From the NCBI RefSeq assembly GCF_001689125.2, contig NZ_CP015405.2, positions 3,017,001-3,081,000 on the forward strand: a stretch of DNA of 64,000 nt. Direction: 5' to 3'. The notes below the pieces were generated by a model. That model made no database searches and was not told the origin of the DNA. It saw only the letters and a list, made by a program, of their open reading frames with translations. Source of the DNA: Blautia pseudococcoides. Its GTDB lineage: Bacteria > Bacillota > Clostridia > Lachnospirales > Lachnospiraceae. Position 1 is the first letter of the stretch, and each line of letters starts with the position of its first letter. The position numbers and the translations under genes are program-made. Positions 33,879 through 41,974 of the stretch are shown piece by piece.

Positions 33879-34382
33879 CTATCCTACCTCAATAAACTTT
33901 CCGCCAATATTCTTTACAATCTTGCCGGCCTGCTCTCTCACATATTCACTGGTGAGCAGAATAGTCATAAAACAGTGAGGACGGATAATCTTTTTGTAAA
34001 CGATCGGACAGTGTTTTACCCCTGCCGGACAGTAGATACATGTATTTTTCGTAATGGTGTAGGGTTCTCCGTCAATATAAAAATCCGCTTCCCCCCACAC
34101 TGCGTTGATGTCATCCTCCACGCCGTTGTAGTTCGGCATGAAAAATACCAGTTCATCCACATCATGAACGTGTTCATCCACATAAGGATTCTTATTGGGA
34201 ATCTCATAGAACCAAGACAGGCTCATGTTCACCTTACAATCAGGAAATAAATCCGAAGAGCTGTACGTCTGCCCCAGTGTTCTTCCAGTCTTGATATCTC
34301 CTTTGTCGTCCCTTACATCGTCCATGACCGGCGGTATATAATCCGGAGAAATGATCAGATGTTCCCATTTCCTATTACCCAT
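33879..34382 (-). CDS. Cupin-like small protein, first gene of the permease/ferredoxin operon
   Basis: 167 residues from ATG 34382 (MGNRKWEHLIISPDY), with GGGAGG just upstream; a longer frame has no ribosome site. A cupin-type fold is suggested by VDEHVHDVDELVFFMPNYNG (His-x-His...Glu metal ligands) and YCPAGVKHCPIVY (second cupin motif). Might be an enzyme or sensor for a small ligand. It stands first after the strong operator-controlled promoter at 34490-34518. Confidence 0.72.
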   Translation of the reverse strand: MGNRKWEHLIISPDYIPPVMDDVRDDKGDIKTGRTLGQTYSSSDLFPDCKVNMSLSWFYEIPNKNPYVDEHVHDVDELVFFMPNYNGVEDDINAVWGEADFYIDGEPYTITKNTCIYCPAGVKHCPIVYKKIIRPHCFMTILLTSEYVREQAGKIVKNIGGKFIEVG

Positions 34383-34459
34383 TTTATTACCTCCCATATG
34401 CAGCGCTTTCCTGGTGTGCACTTCCAAAAAAGAGCTGGAATTTAATTGCCTTCTCTTTC

Positions 34460-34475
34460 ACTGTACGCGTTCAGT
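34460..34475. promoter_or_regulatory. Second operator-like palindrome (ACTGTACGCGTTCAGT)
   Basis: One mismatch pair from the palindrome at 34495-34510, and centred 35 bp from it, downstream of the transcription start. Two such sites could be bound together. Confidence 0.65.
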
Positions 34476-34489
34476 CGAATCTTGTCTAT

Positions 34490-34518
34490 ATTATACTGAA
34501 CATGTTCAGTAGTGTCAA
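34490..34518 (-). promoter_or_regulatory. Consensus sigma-A promoter with operator palindrome in the spacer
   Basis: Minus strand TTGACA (34518-34513), exactly 17 bases, TATAAT (34495-34490). Within and at the edge of the spacer lies a perfect 16-bp palindrome ACTGAACATGTTCAGT (34495-34510). A repressor here would block polymerase. It drives the cupin/ferredoxin/permease operon. Confidence 0.85.
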
Positions 34519-34603
34519 GTAAAACACTGCCTTTTTATTTCGCTAAAGTATGTATGGTGCGTCCTGTCCCTCGCAAAGCGTTTTTTAATGTCTGTATGCA
34601 GAA

Positions 34604-34633
34604 AGGCCGGAACTTTTTTCAAAGTTCCGGCCT
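34604..34633. terminator. Terminator after yerC
   Basis: AGGCCGGAACTTT / AAAGTTCCGGCCT stem with a four-base loop, eight bases beyond the yerC stop; T content follows on both strands. Confidence 0.75.
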
Positions 34634-34640
34634 CATCCTT

Positions 34641-34949
34641 TTATACTTCTGTTTCATCCTTTTTGTTGGCTAATCTCTCAAAAACCATCTCATAACCGTC
34701 ATTGCCATAATTCAGGCTTCTGTTTACACGGCTGATCGTAGCTGTGGAAGCTCCTGTCTTCTCAGAGATATCCAGATATGTCCTCTTATCCTTCAGCATT
34801 TTGGCAACCTCAAAGCGCTGTGAAAGTGAAAGGATCTCATTTATTGTACACACATCCTCGAAAAAAAGATAACATTCTTCTCTGTTCTTTAAACTGAGGA
34901 CAGCATCAAACAGGGAGTCTACTGCCTCCGTATGAATTTTCTTGCTCAT
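34641..34949 (-). CDS. YerC/YecD family TrpR-like regulator
   Basis: Small DNA-binding protein with a TrpR-type helix-turn-helix: TINEILSLSQRFEVAKMLKDKRTYLDISEKTGASTATISRVNRSL. Full length at 102 residues from ATG 34949, with AGGAGA upstream. In Firmicutes the family often stands next to pcrA or lig genes or alone; the controlled genes are unknown. Single-gene unit with its own terminator. Confidence 0.9.
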   Translation of the reverse strand: MSKKIHTEAVDSLFDAVLSLKNREECYLFFEDVCTINEILSLSQRFEVAKMLKDKRTYLDISEKTGASTATISRVNRSLNYGNDGYEMVFERLANKKDETEV

Positions 34950-35084
34950 ATACATACATTCTCCTTATTGTTTAGTTTCCACCCCAAGTGTGGTAACACA
35001 TTACCCGTATATATAGTAGCACACTAAAATTTTAAAGTAAAGCAGTCTTGTGCGATTTTTTTGTGCTAAACTATTAAATTTTTA

Positions 35085-35804
35085 TTAATTTTTGTATTTG
35101 TGCACATATTTCTTCCATTCTTCTACAGAACGGTTCACGATCAGCTCCTCCGGAAACTCCATGGCCTCCACAATCTTTTCCGAATAACAGCGGCAGCCAA
35201 TCAGTTCATCCACATGGGCATCGCTGTTCATGACAATGGGGACTTGATATTCCATACAGTAACGGAGCATGGTCCTCACGTTCTCCTCCCCGTTTTCCCT
35301 GCTGCAGCGGGGATCCAGGGAATTGTTGTTTAGCTCCAGCAGGACATGGTGCTCTTTGGCGGCCTGCACAAGTGCCAGGAAATCTACAGGATAACGCCCG
35401 TCGTCAGGGTGCCCGATAATATCCACATAAGGATTCTTCATAGCGCCCAGATAGGCATGGGTATTCTCTTCTCTGGTTCCCGGCTTGATCGTGGGGATAT
35501 GCATACTGGCAATGACCACATCCATCCGCTTTATAAGACGTTCCTCCATATCCAGTTTCCCATCATAATCCATAATGTTCGCTTCAACACCAAACAGCAT
35601 CTCCACTCCAAACATGCTGCGGTTCAGCATTTTTGTGTTATCAAAATAAAATGCATTGCAGGTGCCTGGCATGGCAATCCCATGCTCTGTGATCCCCAGC
35701 AGTTCCAGCCCCTTTTCAGAAGCGGCCATTGCCATCTCGCGGATTGTATTGTATGCGTGCCCGCTGGCAAGGGTATGAGTATGTACATCCAGAACGTATT
35801 TCAT
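35085..35804 (-). CDS. PHP-domain phosphatase (YcdX-like)
   Basis: Metal-dependent phosphoesterase of the polymerase-and-histidinol-phosphatase fold. DVHTHTLASGHAY supplies the HxH pair, GITEHG the next metal ligand, EANIMDYDG, ASMHIP, IIGHPDDGRYPVD and VMNSDAHVDE complete the trinuclear site. 239 residues from ATG 35804, chosen because GAGGTG is correctly spaced there. It is on the same strand as xylB but separated from it by 268 bases and a terminator. Substrate unknown; small phosphorylated metabolites are typical. Confidence 0.9.
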   Translation of the reverse strand: MKYVLDVHTHTLASGHAYNTIREMAMAASEKGLELLGITEHGIAMPGTCNAFYFDNTKMLNRSMFGVEMLFGVEANIMDYDGKLDMEERLIKRMDVVIASMHIPTIKPGTREENTHAYLGAMKNPYVDIIGHPDDGRYPVDFLALVQAAKEHHVLLELNNNSLDPRCSRENGEENVRTMLRYCMEYQVPIVMNSDAHVDELIGCRCYSEKIVEAMEFPEELIVNRSVEEWKKYVHKYKN

Positions 35805-35973
35805 TTTCTTCACCTCATATTTGAATAGAAAACATAGGATACCGGCTTTCTATGTAAAAAATCTGTCACTCAATTACACTGTGACAGTATATCACACTTT
35901 GCCGTGGAAAAGCAACAATTATAGGACTGTTTGCTATACAGAGGAAAGGCGGAGGCATTTTGAGACAAAAATA

Positions 35974-36013
35974 AACTGCTGTCACGGACTTGTCAGGCCC
36001 TGTGACAGCAGTT
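35974..36013 (-). terminator. Terminator of the sugar operon (after xylB)
   Basis: AACTGCTGTCAC / GTGACAGCAGTT 12-bp stem with inner pairing, followed on the minus strand by TATTTTTG. Confidence 0.8.
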
Positions 36014-36072
36014 ATCGCTGTGTCTCGCCAAACGGCTGTTTCCCGTCCGCCTGGCTTTTTAACCGGTTCTTT

Positions 36073-37542
36073 CTAAATGATTTCACTGAAAAGATCTTTT
36101 ACAGTAGGGTAAATCTTTGCAAACTTACGGTATTTTTCCTCATATTTTGCTGCCAGTTCCGGTTCCGGCTCCACGGTGCCTGTGACCTTTACGATCTTAG
36201 CGGCTGCATCCCGGACAGAGGTAAATTCCCCGTTTGCCACAGCGGCCAGCATGGCGCCGCCCAGAGCCGGGCCTTCCTCGGATTCGATGACATCCACCTT
36301 GATATTTAAAATATTGGCGATCATCTTTTTCCACAGCGGACTCTTTGCGCCGCCGCCGCAGATTTTTGTGCGCTCAATTTTAATACCAAGGGATTTTGCG
36401 ACTTCAAAAGAGTCACGGATGGCAAAAGCAACCCCCTCCAGTACAGCCTGAGTCATATCAGCTCTTGTGCTGTCCATGGTAAGGCCAATGAAAGTACCTC
36501 TGGCATTTGGATTGTTGTGCGGAGAACGCTCTCCCATCAGATATGGCAGGAAATATACATTATTCTCGCCAAGTTTCTGGATTTTTGCCTGCTCTTCTGC
36601 ATAGTCCTTGGTTCCGATGATCTCATCCATCCACCATTTGTTGCAGGATGCGGCGCTGAGCATACAGCCCATCAGGTGATAACATCCGTCTGCATGGGCA
36701 AAGGCATGAAGGGCATTGTTAGGGTCCACACCGAACTCTTTGCTGGAGATAAAGATGGTACCGCTGGTCCCAAGAGAAATATTACACATGCCGTCTCCTA
36801 CAGTTCCTGTACCTACCGCTGCGGCTGCATTGTCGCCTGCCCCTGCCACGATTTTACAGGAAGCCGGGATACCCAGGTCCTTTGCAAGTTCAGGCTTCAG
36901 TGTGCCTACTGTCTCATAGCTTTCAAAAAGCTTTGGCATCTGCTCTTCTGTGATACCGCAGATATCCAGCATCTCTTTTGACCAGCAGCGGTTCTTTACA
37001 TCCAGAAGCAGCATACCGGAGGCATCTGACATGTCACAGCAGTGTGTACCGGACAGTTTGTATGCCAGATAATCTTTTGGAAGCATGATTTTTTTTATCT
37101 TATTAAAGTTTTCCGGTTCATTTTCTTTTACCCAAAGTATCTTAGGTGCGGTAAATCCGGCAAATGCAATGTTTGCTGTATACCGGGACAGTTTATCCTT
37201 TCCGATCACCTGGTTCAGATACTCTGTCTCCCTGCCTGTTCTTCCGTCATTCCACAGAATAGCGGGACGGATGACATTGTCCTGCTCGTCTAAAATAACC
37301 AGACCGTGCATCTGTCCGCCAAAACTGATACCTGCTACCTGGCTCTTGTCACAGTCTGCAGTCAGTTCCCTGATCCCTTCCAGGCTCTCTTTCCACCAGT
37401 CCTCCGGCTTCTGCTCAGACCAGCCGGGATGGGGGAAGGAAAGGGGGTATTCCCTGGAAACAATCTTTTCTATTTTGCCTTCGCTGTTCATCAAAAGCAG
37501 CTTTACGGCAGAAGTTCCTAAATCCACGCCAATATATAACAT
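36073..37542 (-). CDS. xylB: Xylulokinase (FGGY family)
   Basis: Phosphorylates D-xylulose to xylulose 5-phosphate for the pentose phosphate pathway. FGGY kinase signatures: YIGVDLGTSAVKLLL at the N terminus, GISFGGQMHGLV (xylulokinase-specific MHG loop), AILWNDGRT, AGAGDNAAAAVGTG, and the C-terminal signature ICGGGAKSPLWKKMIANIL then EEGPALGGAMLA. At 489 residues it is full length. It is the third gene after DUF4867 and the isomerase-like gene, so it presumably phosphorylates the ketose that the isomerase makes. GGAGAATATAGC precedes ATG. Confidence 0.94.
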   Translation of the reverse strand: MLYIGVDLGTSAVKLLLMNSEGKIEKIVSREYPLSFPHPGWSEQKPEDWWKESLEGIRELTADCDKSQVAGISFGGQMHGLVILDEQDNVIRPAILWNDGRTGRETEYLNQVIGKDKLSRYTANIAFAGFTAPKILWVKENEPENFNKIKKIMLPKDYLAYKLSGTHCCDMSDASGMLLLDVKNRCWSKEMLDICGITEEQMPKLFESYETVGTLKPELAKDLGIPASCKIVAGAGDNAAAAVGTGTVGDGMCNISLGTSGTIFISSKEFGVDPNNALHAFAHADGCYHLMGCMLSAASCNKWWMDEIIGTKDYAEEQAKIQKLGENNVYFLPYLMGERSPHNNPNARGTFIGLTMDSTRADMTQAVLEGVAFAIRDSFEVAKSLGIKIERTKICGGGAKSPLWKKMIANILNIKVDVIESEEGPALGGAMLAAVANGEFTSVRDAAAKIVKVTGTVEPEPELAAKYEEKYRKFAKIYPTVKDLFSEII

Positions 37543-37559
37543 GCTATATTCTCCTTATT

Positions 37560-37583
37560 AGAGGCTGCTCTTTCGGGCAGCCT
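37560..37583 (-). other. Intercistronic hairpin between isomerase and xylB genes
   Basis: GAGGCTGC / GCAGCCTC stem with an eight-base loop and no T tract. It may set relative mRNA stability or processing rather than stop transcription. Confidence 0.5.
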
Positions 37584-37614
37584 CCTGAATTTTGTCAGTA
37601 AATAGCTCTATGGT

Positions 37615-39087
37615 TTAAGCAAATGGATTTTCTGTTGGATACAGAACACCCTTTGGCTGGTTATAGTTGATCTCTTCCACTTCTACGCCTAAGTATTTGA
37701 ATACTTCATACAGTGCTTTTCCGAAATGTCCGAAAGCTACAGCGCCGTGATGCGGGTAATTCTTCTCTACCAGCACGTGACGGTAGAAACGTCCCATCTC
37801 CGGAATTGCGAAGATACCGATGGCTCCGAAGGAACGGGTTGCAACCGGCAGAACCTCGCCCTGTGCGATATAAGCGCGCAGTTTACAGTCTGCTGTGCTC
37901 TGGAGACGGTAGAATGTGATATCACCAGGCATGATATCTCCTTCCAGTGTTCCCTGAGTCACTTCTTCCGGCAGAGTTCTTGCCATAATCATCTGATATT
38001 TCATGGAGCAGAAGGAGAGTTTTCCTGATGCTGTGTTGCCGCAGTGGAAGCCCATAAAAGTATCTTTATGTGTATAGTTGTATTTTTCTTTGATTTCTGT
38101 CTCATACATATCAGCCGGAACGGTATTGTTGATGTCCAGAAGAGTAACGGCATCCTGGCTGATAACAGTTCCCAGGTACTCGCTTAAAGTTCCCCAGATA
38201 TCTACTTCACAGGATACGGGAATACCGCGGCCTGTCAGACGGCTGTTTACATAGCAGGGCACGAATCCAAACTGAGTCTGGAATGCAGGCCAGCATTTTG
38301 TGGTCAGTGTCACGTATTTTCTGCTGCCCTTGTGAGCCTCAACCCAGTCAAGGAGCGTGATCTCATACTGAGCCAGTTTAGGCAGAATCTCTGGTTTCAT
38401 GTTGCCTTCGCCCAATTCTGTTTCCATTTCTTTCACAACATCTGCGATTCTAGGGTCCCCTGCGTGGTTGTTGAAAGCCTCGAACAGGTCTAATTCAGAG
38501 TTCTCTTCAATCTCTACGCCCAGGTCATAGAGACGTTTGATAGGTGCGTTACATGCCAGGAAGTTTGTGGGACGAGGTCCGAAGCTGATGATCTTCAGGT
38601 TTTTTACAGCTACCAGCGCACGGGCGATAGGTGCGAACTCAGCAATCATCTCAGCCACTTCTTCAGGAGTTCCTACCGGATATTCCGGAATATATGCTTT
38701 TAAGCTGCGCAGTTTCAGGTTATAGCTTGCGTTCAGCATTCCGCAGTATGCATCACCGCGGCCCTGAACCAGGTTGTCGCCTCTCTCCTCAGCAGCAGCC
38801 ACTACCATAGACGGTCCGTGGAAATATTTTACCAGGAGAGTCTCTTCCGTCTCAGGTCCGAAGTTGCCCAGGTATACAACAAGTGCGTTACATCCGGCCT
38901 CACGCAGCTCTTTTAAAGCTTTCTGCATGTCAGTCTCGCTCTCTACAACTGTTGGACACTCATAGATTTCACCCTTATAAGCGGCTGCTACCGCTTTTCT
39001 TCTGTTCTCAGACAGAGACATGGGGAAACAGTCACGGCTTACAGCCACAATACCCAGTTTTAATTCCGGCATGTTTGTTAAATTCAT
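37615..39087 (-). CDS. L-fucose/L-arabinose isomerase-like sugar isomerase
   Basis: The 490-residue member of the FucI/AraA fold superfamily (COG2407-like) converts an aldose to a ketose with a divalent metal. KLGIVAVSRDCFPMSLSENRR opens the first Rossmann-like domain; the metal region includes CEVDIWGTLSEYLG and GFHCGNTASGKLS; GAVAFGHFGKALYEVF closes the protein. It stands between DUF4867 and xylB, so its product is probably a ketose that XylB or a related kinase accepts (xylulose or ribulose); the true substrate cannot be read from sequence. AGGAGGAT lies upstream of ATG. Confidence 0.85.
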   Translation of the reverse strand: MNLTNMPELKLGIVAVSRDCFPMSLSENRRKAVAAAYKGEIYECPTVVESETDMQKALKELREAGCNALVVYLGNFGPETEETLLVKYFHGPSMVVAAAEERGDNLVQGRGDAYCGMLNASYNLKLRSLKAYIPEYPVGTPEEVAEMIAEFAPIARALVAVKNLKIISFGPRPTNFLACNAPIKRLYDLGVEIEENSELDLFEAFNNHAGDPRIADVVKEMETELGEGNMKPEILPKLAQYEITLLDWVEAHKGSRKYVTLTTKCWPAFQTQFGFVPCYVNSRLTGRGIPVSCEVDIWGTLSEYLGTVISQDAVTLLDINNTVPADMYETEIKEKYNYTHKDTFMGFHCGNTASGKLSFCSMKYQMIMARTLPEEVTQGTLEGDIMPGDITFYRLQSTADCKLRAYIAQGEVLPVATRSFGAIGIFAIPEMGRFYRHVLVEKNYPHHGAVAFGHFGKALYEVFKYLGVEVEEINYNQPKGVLYPTENPFA

Positions 39088-39186
39088 AATCTTAATCCTC
39101 CTGATTTTATATTGATTGATTTTTCTTTCAAGTCAAAACGGATATTCGTAATCCGCTTCGCTGCCTGCTCCTATGATGAAGCGAAA

Positions 39187-39810
39187 TTAACAGTCTTTTA
39201 CGGACAGATTCTCACCGGTCAGTCCCTCGAACGCGCCTTCGATCTTGGCGTCCTTGTGGGCGATCAGCCATTTGTTTCTGGCAAAGAGGAGCTTATCTTC
39301 ACTGGTGTTGTTCTGCACAGCAGGCGCGTCTGTGTTGGTTCCCTTTGGAAGGATCACTGCAGTACAGAATTTATTTCCGTTTACATTGCATGGGGCATAG
39401 TGCAGGGTGGTGGCGTAAACTTCGACCACGGTTCCTGCCGGTACTAAAAATGCTTCCATTTTCGATGTGTCATATGTATTGTCTGCTTCGATGTCCTGCT
39501 CTTTTCCGAGAATCAGGATCAAGTCTGTCAGCGCTGCGTTCACTTCACTGTCTCTGTGGTATTCCACAGCGTTCAGCAGGTAGTTGCTGCCATTGCAGTA
39601 GCCAATCTGAATGGGCATTCCGCCGAACAGGCTATCAGCAATTTTCTCAGCACAGTCACAGGCTTCCAGCTTCTCATCTGATGCAACGTAGATGACATCG
39701 TCCGGCTTCGGAGTTTCCTCCAGTGCTTTCAGAAGACTGCTCACATCAAGACCTTCCACGACCTTACCATAGGCCTTGAACCGGGCATCCCTGACGTTTA
39801 AAATTTTCAT
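39187..39810 (-). CDS. DUF4867 family protein
   Basis: The 207-residue protein, probably a cupin of the ureidoglycolate-lyase-like kind: VEYHRDSEVNAALTDLILILG and FLVPAGTVVEVYATTLHYAPC (His ligands) are the conserved parts, followed by VILPKGTNTD and ARNKWLIAHKD. Regularly found next to COG2407 isomerases and pentose kinases in Lachnospiraceae. A mutarotase-like, lactonase or sensor role is possible. First gene of the operon; GGAGGTCAATTCCC precedes ATG 39810. Confidence 0.8.
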   Translation of the reverse strand: MKILNVRDARFKAYGKVVEGLDVSSLLKALEETPKPDDVIYVASDEKLEACDCAEKIADSLFGGMPIQIGYCNGSNYLLNAVEYHRDSEVNAALTDLILILGKEQDIEADNTYDTSKMEAFLVPAGTVVEVYATTLHYAPCNVNGNKFCTAVILPKGTNTDAPAVQNNTSEDKLLFARNKWLIAHKDAKIEGAFEGLTGENLSVKDC

Positions 39811-39918
39811 GGGAATTGACCTCCTTGGGAATTAGTTTATCCATTAAACTATATGCTTATGCTACCATTGACGGAGGGAAAAATCAAGATGTTTTTTTAA
39901 AAAAGTGAATGTTTTTTT

Positions 39919-40013
39919 GGAGGAGGGGCGGGGTGTGGATATTTGCGGCTGCTCGACGTTCCAGAACCTGTGAGCTAACCAATAACTGCGGCTAAGACGT
40001 TCGCCCCTCCTCC
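39919..40013. repeat. 95-bp fold-back element
   Basis: GGAGGAGGGGCG (39919-39930) and its exact complement CGCCCCTCCTCC (40002-40013) enclose 71 bases containing GCGGCT/AACTGCGGCTAAGACGTT-like sequence. No coding potential. Resembles a small non-autonomous or REP-type repeat. Confidence 0.6.
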
Positions 40014-40069
40014 CTGACGTTCTCTGCCGGAAGTGAAAAGCATGTCACTTTTGTAAGCGGGATAAAGGG

Positions 40070-40111
40070 CAAAAAACAAGACAGAATTCAGTCCTCTGCG
40101 TTCTGTCTTGT
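40070..40111 (-). terminator. Terminator of the solute-binding protein gene
   Basis: ACAAGACAGAA / TTCTGTCTTGT 11-bp stem, followed by TTTTTTG on the minus strand, directly after the stop codon region at 40116. Confidence 0.85.
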
Positions 40112-40115
40112 CCGG

Positions 40116-40685
40116 TTATTTTAATATGATGTCTTTTTCAAAGTATTTTTTTGAGATTTCTGTCAGGGTGCCGTCTTTTATCAGGGGGGTCAGGGCCTGG
40201 TTTTGGATGGCGGGGATTAGGCAGCTGCCTTTTGGGCCGAATATGGCAAGTTTTGGGTAAGCGGCTTTTTTGCCCAGCTTGTCCTGGATGCCGGAGACGT
40301 CGGCGTAGGGTTTGGTGGCGGAATAGTGTTCCCGGTTCCAGTCAGTGGTGCCTACGGTAATGACGCAGTCATATAGGTCAGCATCTAAGGAATTTAACAG
40401 GTTTTCTTCTGTTGTGTCTATGATTTCCAGGGTCAGGCCCAGTTTTTCTGCTATTTTGGCGGCTGTCTCCGGGGCGAAGCCTGCTGGTTTCGCTGTGCTT
40501 TCTTCTACATAACCCATGGAACCGTCGTCTAAATGTATGCCTACTTTCAGGACGCCTTTTTCTATGGTTGTGATCTTTCCCTCCCCTTCACAGTCTTTTT
40601 TGGTTCCGCATCCGGTCAGGGCTGCGGCTGTCAGGATGGCTGCGGCCAGAACACAGATGATACGGCGAAATTTATTTTTCTTCAA
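40116..40685 (-). CDS. Orphan, shortened solute-binding lipoprotein (SBP_bac_3-like)
   Basis: Signal peptide KKNKFRRIICVLAAAILTAAALTGCG with lipobox LTGC, so membrane-anchored outside the cell. The mature part begins as a polar amino acid-type binding protein (GVLKVGIHLDDGSMGYVEE...PAGFAPETAAKIAEKLGLTLEII) but is only about 165 residues, lacking around 50-60 residues of the second lobe after YADVSGIQDKLGKKAAYPKLAIFG. GAGGTGG is best placed for the TTG at 40685, an uncommon start. No ABC permease or ATPase genes are nearby. It may be a degenerate gene or a small sensing lipoprotein. Confidence 0.72.
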   Translation of the reverse strand: MKKNKFRRIICVLAAAILTAAALTGCGTKKDCEGEGKITTIEKGVLKVGIHLDDGSMGYVEESTAKPAGFAPETAAKIAEKLGLTLEIIDTTEENLLNSLDADLYDCVITVGTTDWNREHYSATKPYADVSGIQDKLGKKAAYPKLAIFGPKGSCLIPAIQNQALTPLIKDGTLTEISKKYFEKDIILK

Positions 40686-40913
40686 TGATAACCACCTCAT
40701 TTTCTTTGCTTTCTATAACAATATCATAAATGGTATGTTTGTGCAGGCTCTGCGGCTGTCCGGAGGCAGTCTGCTTTTGCCCGGCATTTTAACATATCCA
40801 CGTAAAAAAACATAACATGCCTGCTACTTTTTGTCAAATGGCTTTGGAAATTTTAAGAAAATGAGACTAGAGCGGGATATCAGATACCTAAATCCGAACG
40901 TTTGTTTTTTTAC

Positions 40914-40942
40914 TTGTAAAAGATTTTTCCTTTTGGTATGAT
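40914..40942 (+). promoter_or_regulatory. Promoter of the radical SAM/DUF4364 operon
   Basis: TTGTAA (40914-40919), 17 bases, TATGAT (40937-40942), followed by a leader of about 60 bases. Confidence 0.6.
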
Positions 40943-41010
40943 AATAGAAAGCAAACAGTAAATGTGAGAATATAGAACTGTTACAGCTAACAACGGAAAG
41001 GTCTCTGGAT

Positions 41011-41958
41011 ATGAATACATGGAATGGAAAACCCTATCACTCTTTTGATCATATGCTGAAGGAATGGTTTTCGGAGAAAATATATAAGGTAGCTCTGAAC
41101 GGAGGGATGACCTGTCCTAACCGTGACGGTTCTCTGGACAGCCGCGGCTGTATCTTCTGCAGCGCAGGAGGTTCCGGGGATTTTGCCGGCGACAGGGATT
41201 TGCCTGTCACTCAGCAGATTGATGAACAGGCTGCTAAAATACGCAGCAAAAGGAATGCCGGCCACTTTATTGCATACTTTCAGGCGTACACCAACACTTA
41301 CGCACCTGTGGAATATCTCCGGAAAATTTTTACGGAGGCAGTTTCCCATCCCGATATTGTGGCACTGTCCATTGGGACCCGGCCTGACTGTCTGGGTGAG
41401 GATGTGCTGGATCTGCTGGCTGGTTTGAATGAGCAGAAGCCTGTATGGGTGGAGCTTGGACTGCAGACCATGCATGACAGCACTGCGGCTTACATCCGAA
41501 GGGGATATCCCCTCTCAGTTTTTGAGGATGCAGTACAAAGACTGAGGGCACGGAATCTGGAAGTTATCGTGCATACCATTCTGGGACTTCCCGGTGAAAC
41601 TAAGGATGATATTCTGGAGACCATCTCCTATCTGAATACACAGGATATCCAGGGAATCAAGCTGCAGCTTCTGCATGTCCTGAAAGGCACAGATTTGGCA
41701 AAGGATTATGAGGACGGCAGATTCTCTGTCTATACAATGGAGGAATATATAGATCTTGTCATTGCCTGCCTGGAACACCTGTCCCCCCGCATTGTCATTC
41801 ACAGACTCACCGGGGATGGGCCCAGAGAACTTCTTTTAGCGCCGCTTTGGAGCAGCGCCAAGAAGACCGTCCTCAACACCCTGCATCATGAGTGCAAGAT
41901 CCGGGGCGCTTACCAGGGACGGCTTTACACAGATTCCAATGTACACAAGAGGGCATGA
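41011..41958 (+). CDS. Radical SAM protein, TIGR01212/YtqA family
   Basis: The 315-residue radical SAM enzyme has the unusual cluster motif CPNRDGSLDSRGCIFC (CX11-14CXXC type, typical of the YtqA group related to Elp3). IGTRPDCLGEDVLDLL, VWVELGLQTMHD and HTILGLPGETKDDILETISYL are the barrel strands that hold SAM and substrate. Proteins of this group have no settled function; tRNA modification is suspected. AACGGAAAGG lies before ATG. The gene ends 16 bases before the DUF4364 gene. Confidence 0.92.
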   Translation: MNTWNGKPYHSFDHMLKEWFSEKIYKVALNGGMTCPNRDGSLDSRGCIFCSAGGSGDFAGDRDLPVTQQIDEQAAKIRSKRNAGHFIAYFQAYTNTYAPVEYLRKIFTEAVSHPDIVALSIGTRPDCLGEDVLDLLAGLNEQKPVWVELGLQTMHDSTAAYIRRGYPLSVFEDAVQRLRARNLEVIVHTILGLPGETKDDILETISYLNTQDIQGIKLQLLHVLKGTDLAKDYEDGRFSVYTMEEYIDLVIACLEHLSPRIVIHRLTGDGPRELLLAPLWSSAKKTVLNTLHHECKIRGAYQGRLYTDSNVHKRA

Positions 41959-41974
41959 AAAAGGAGGATTCTTT

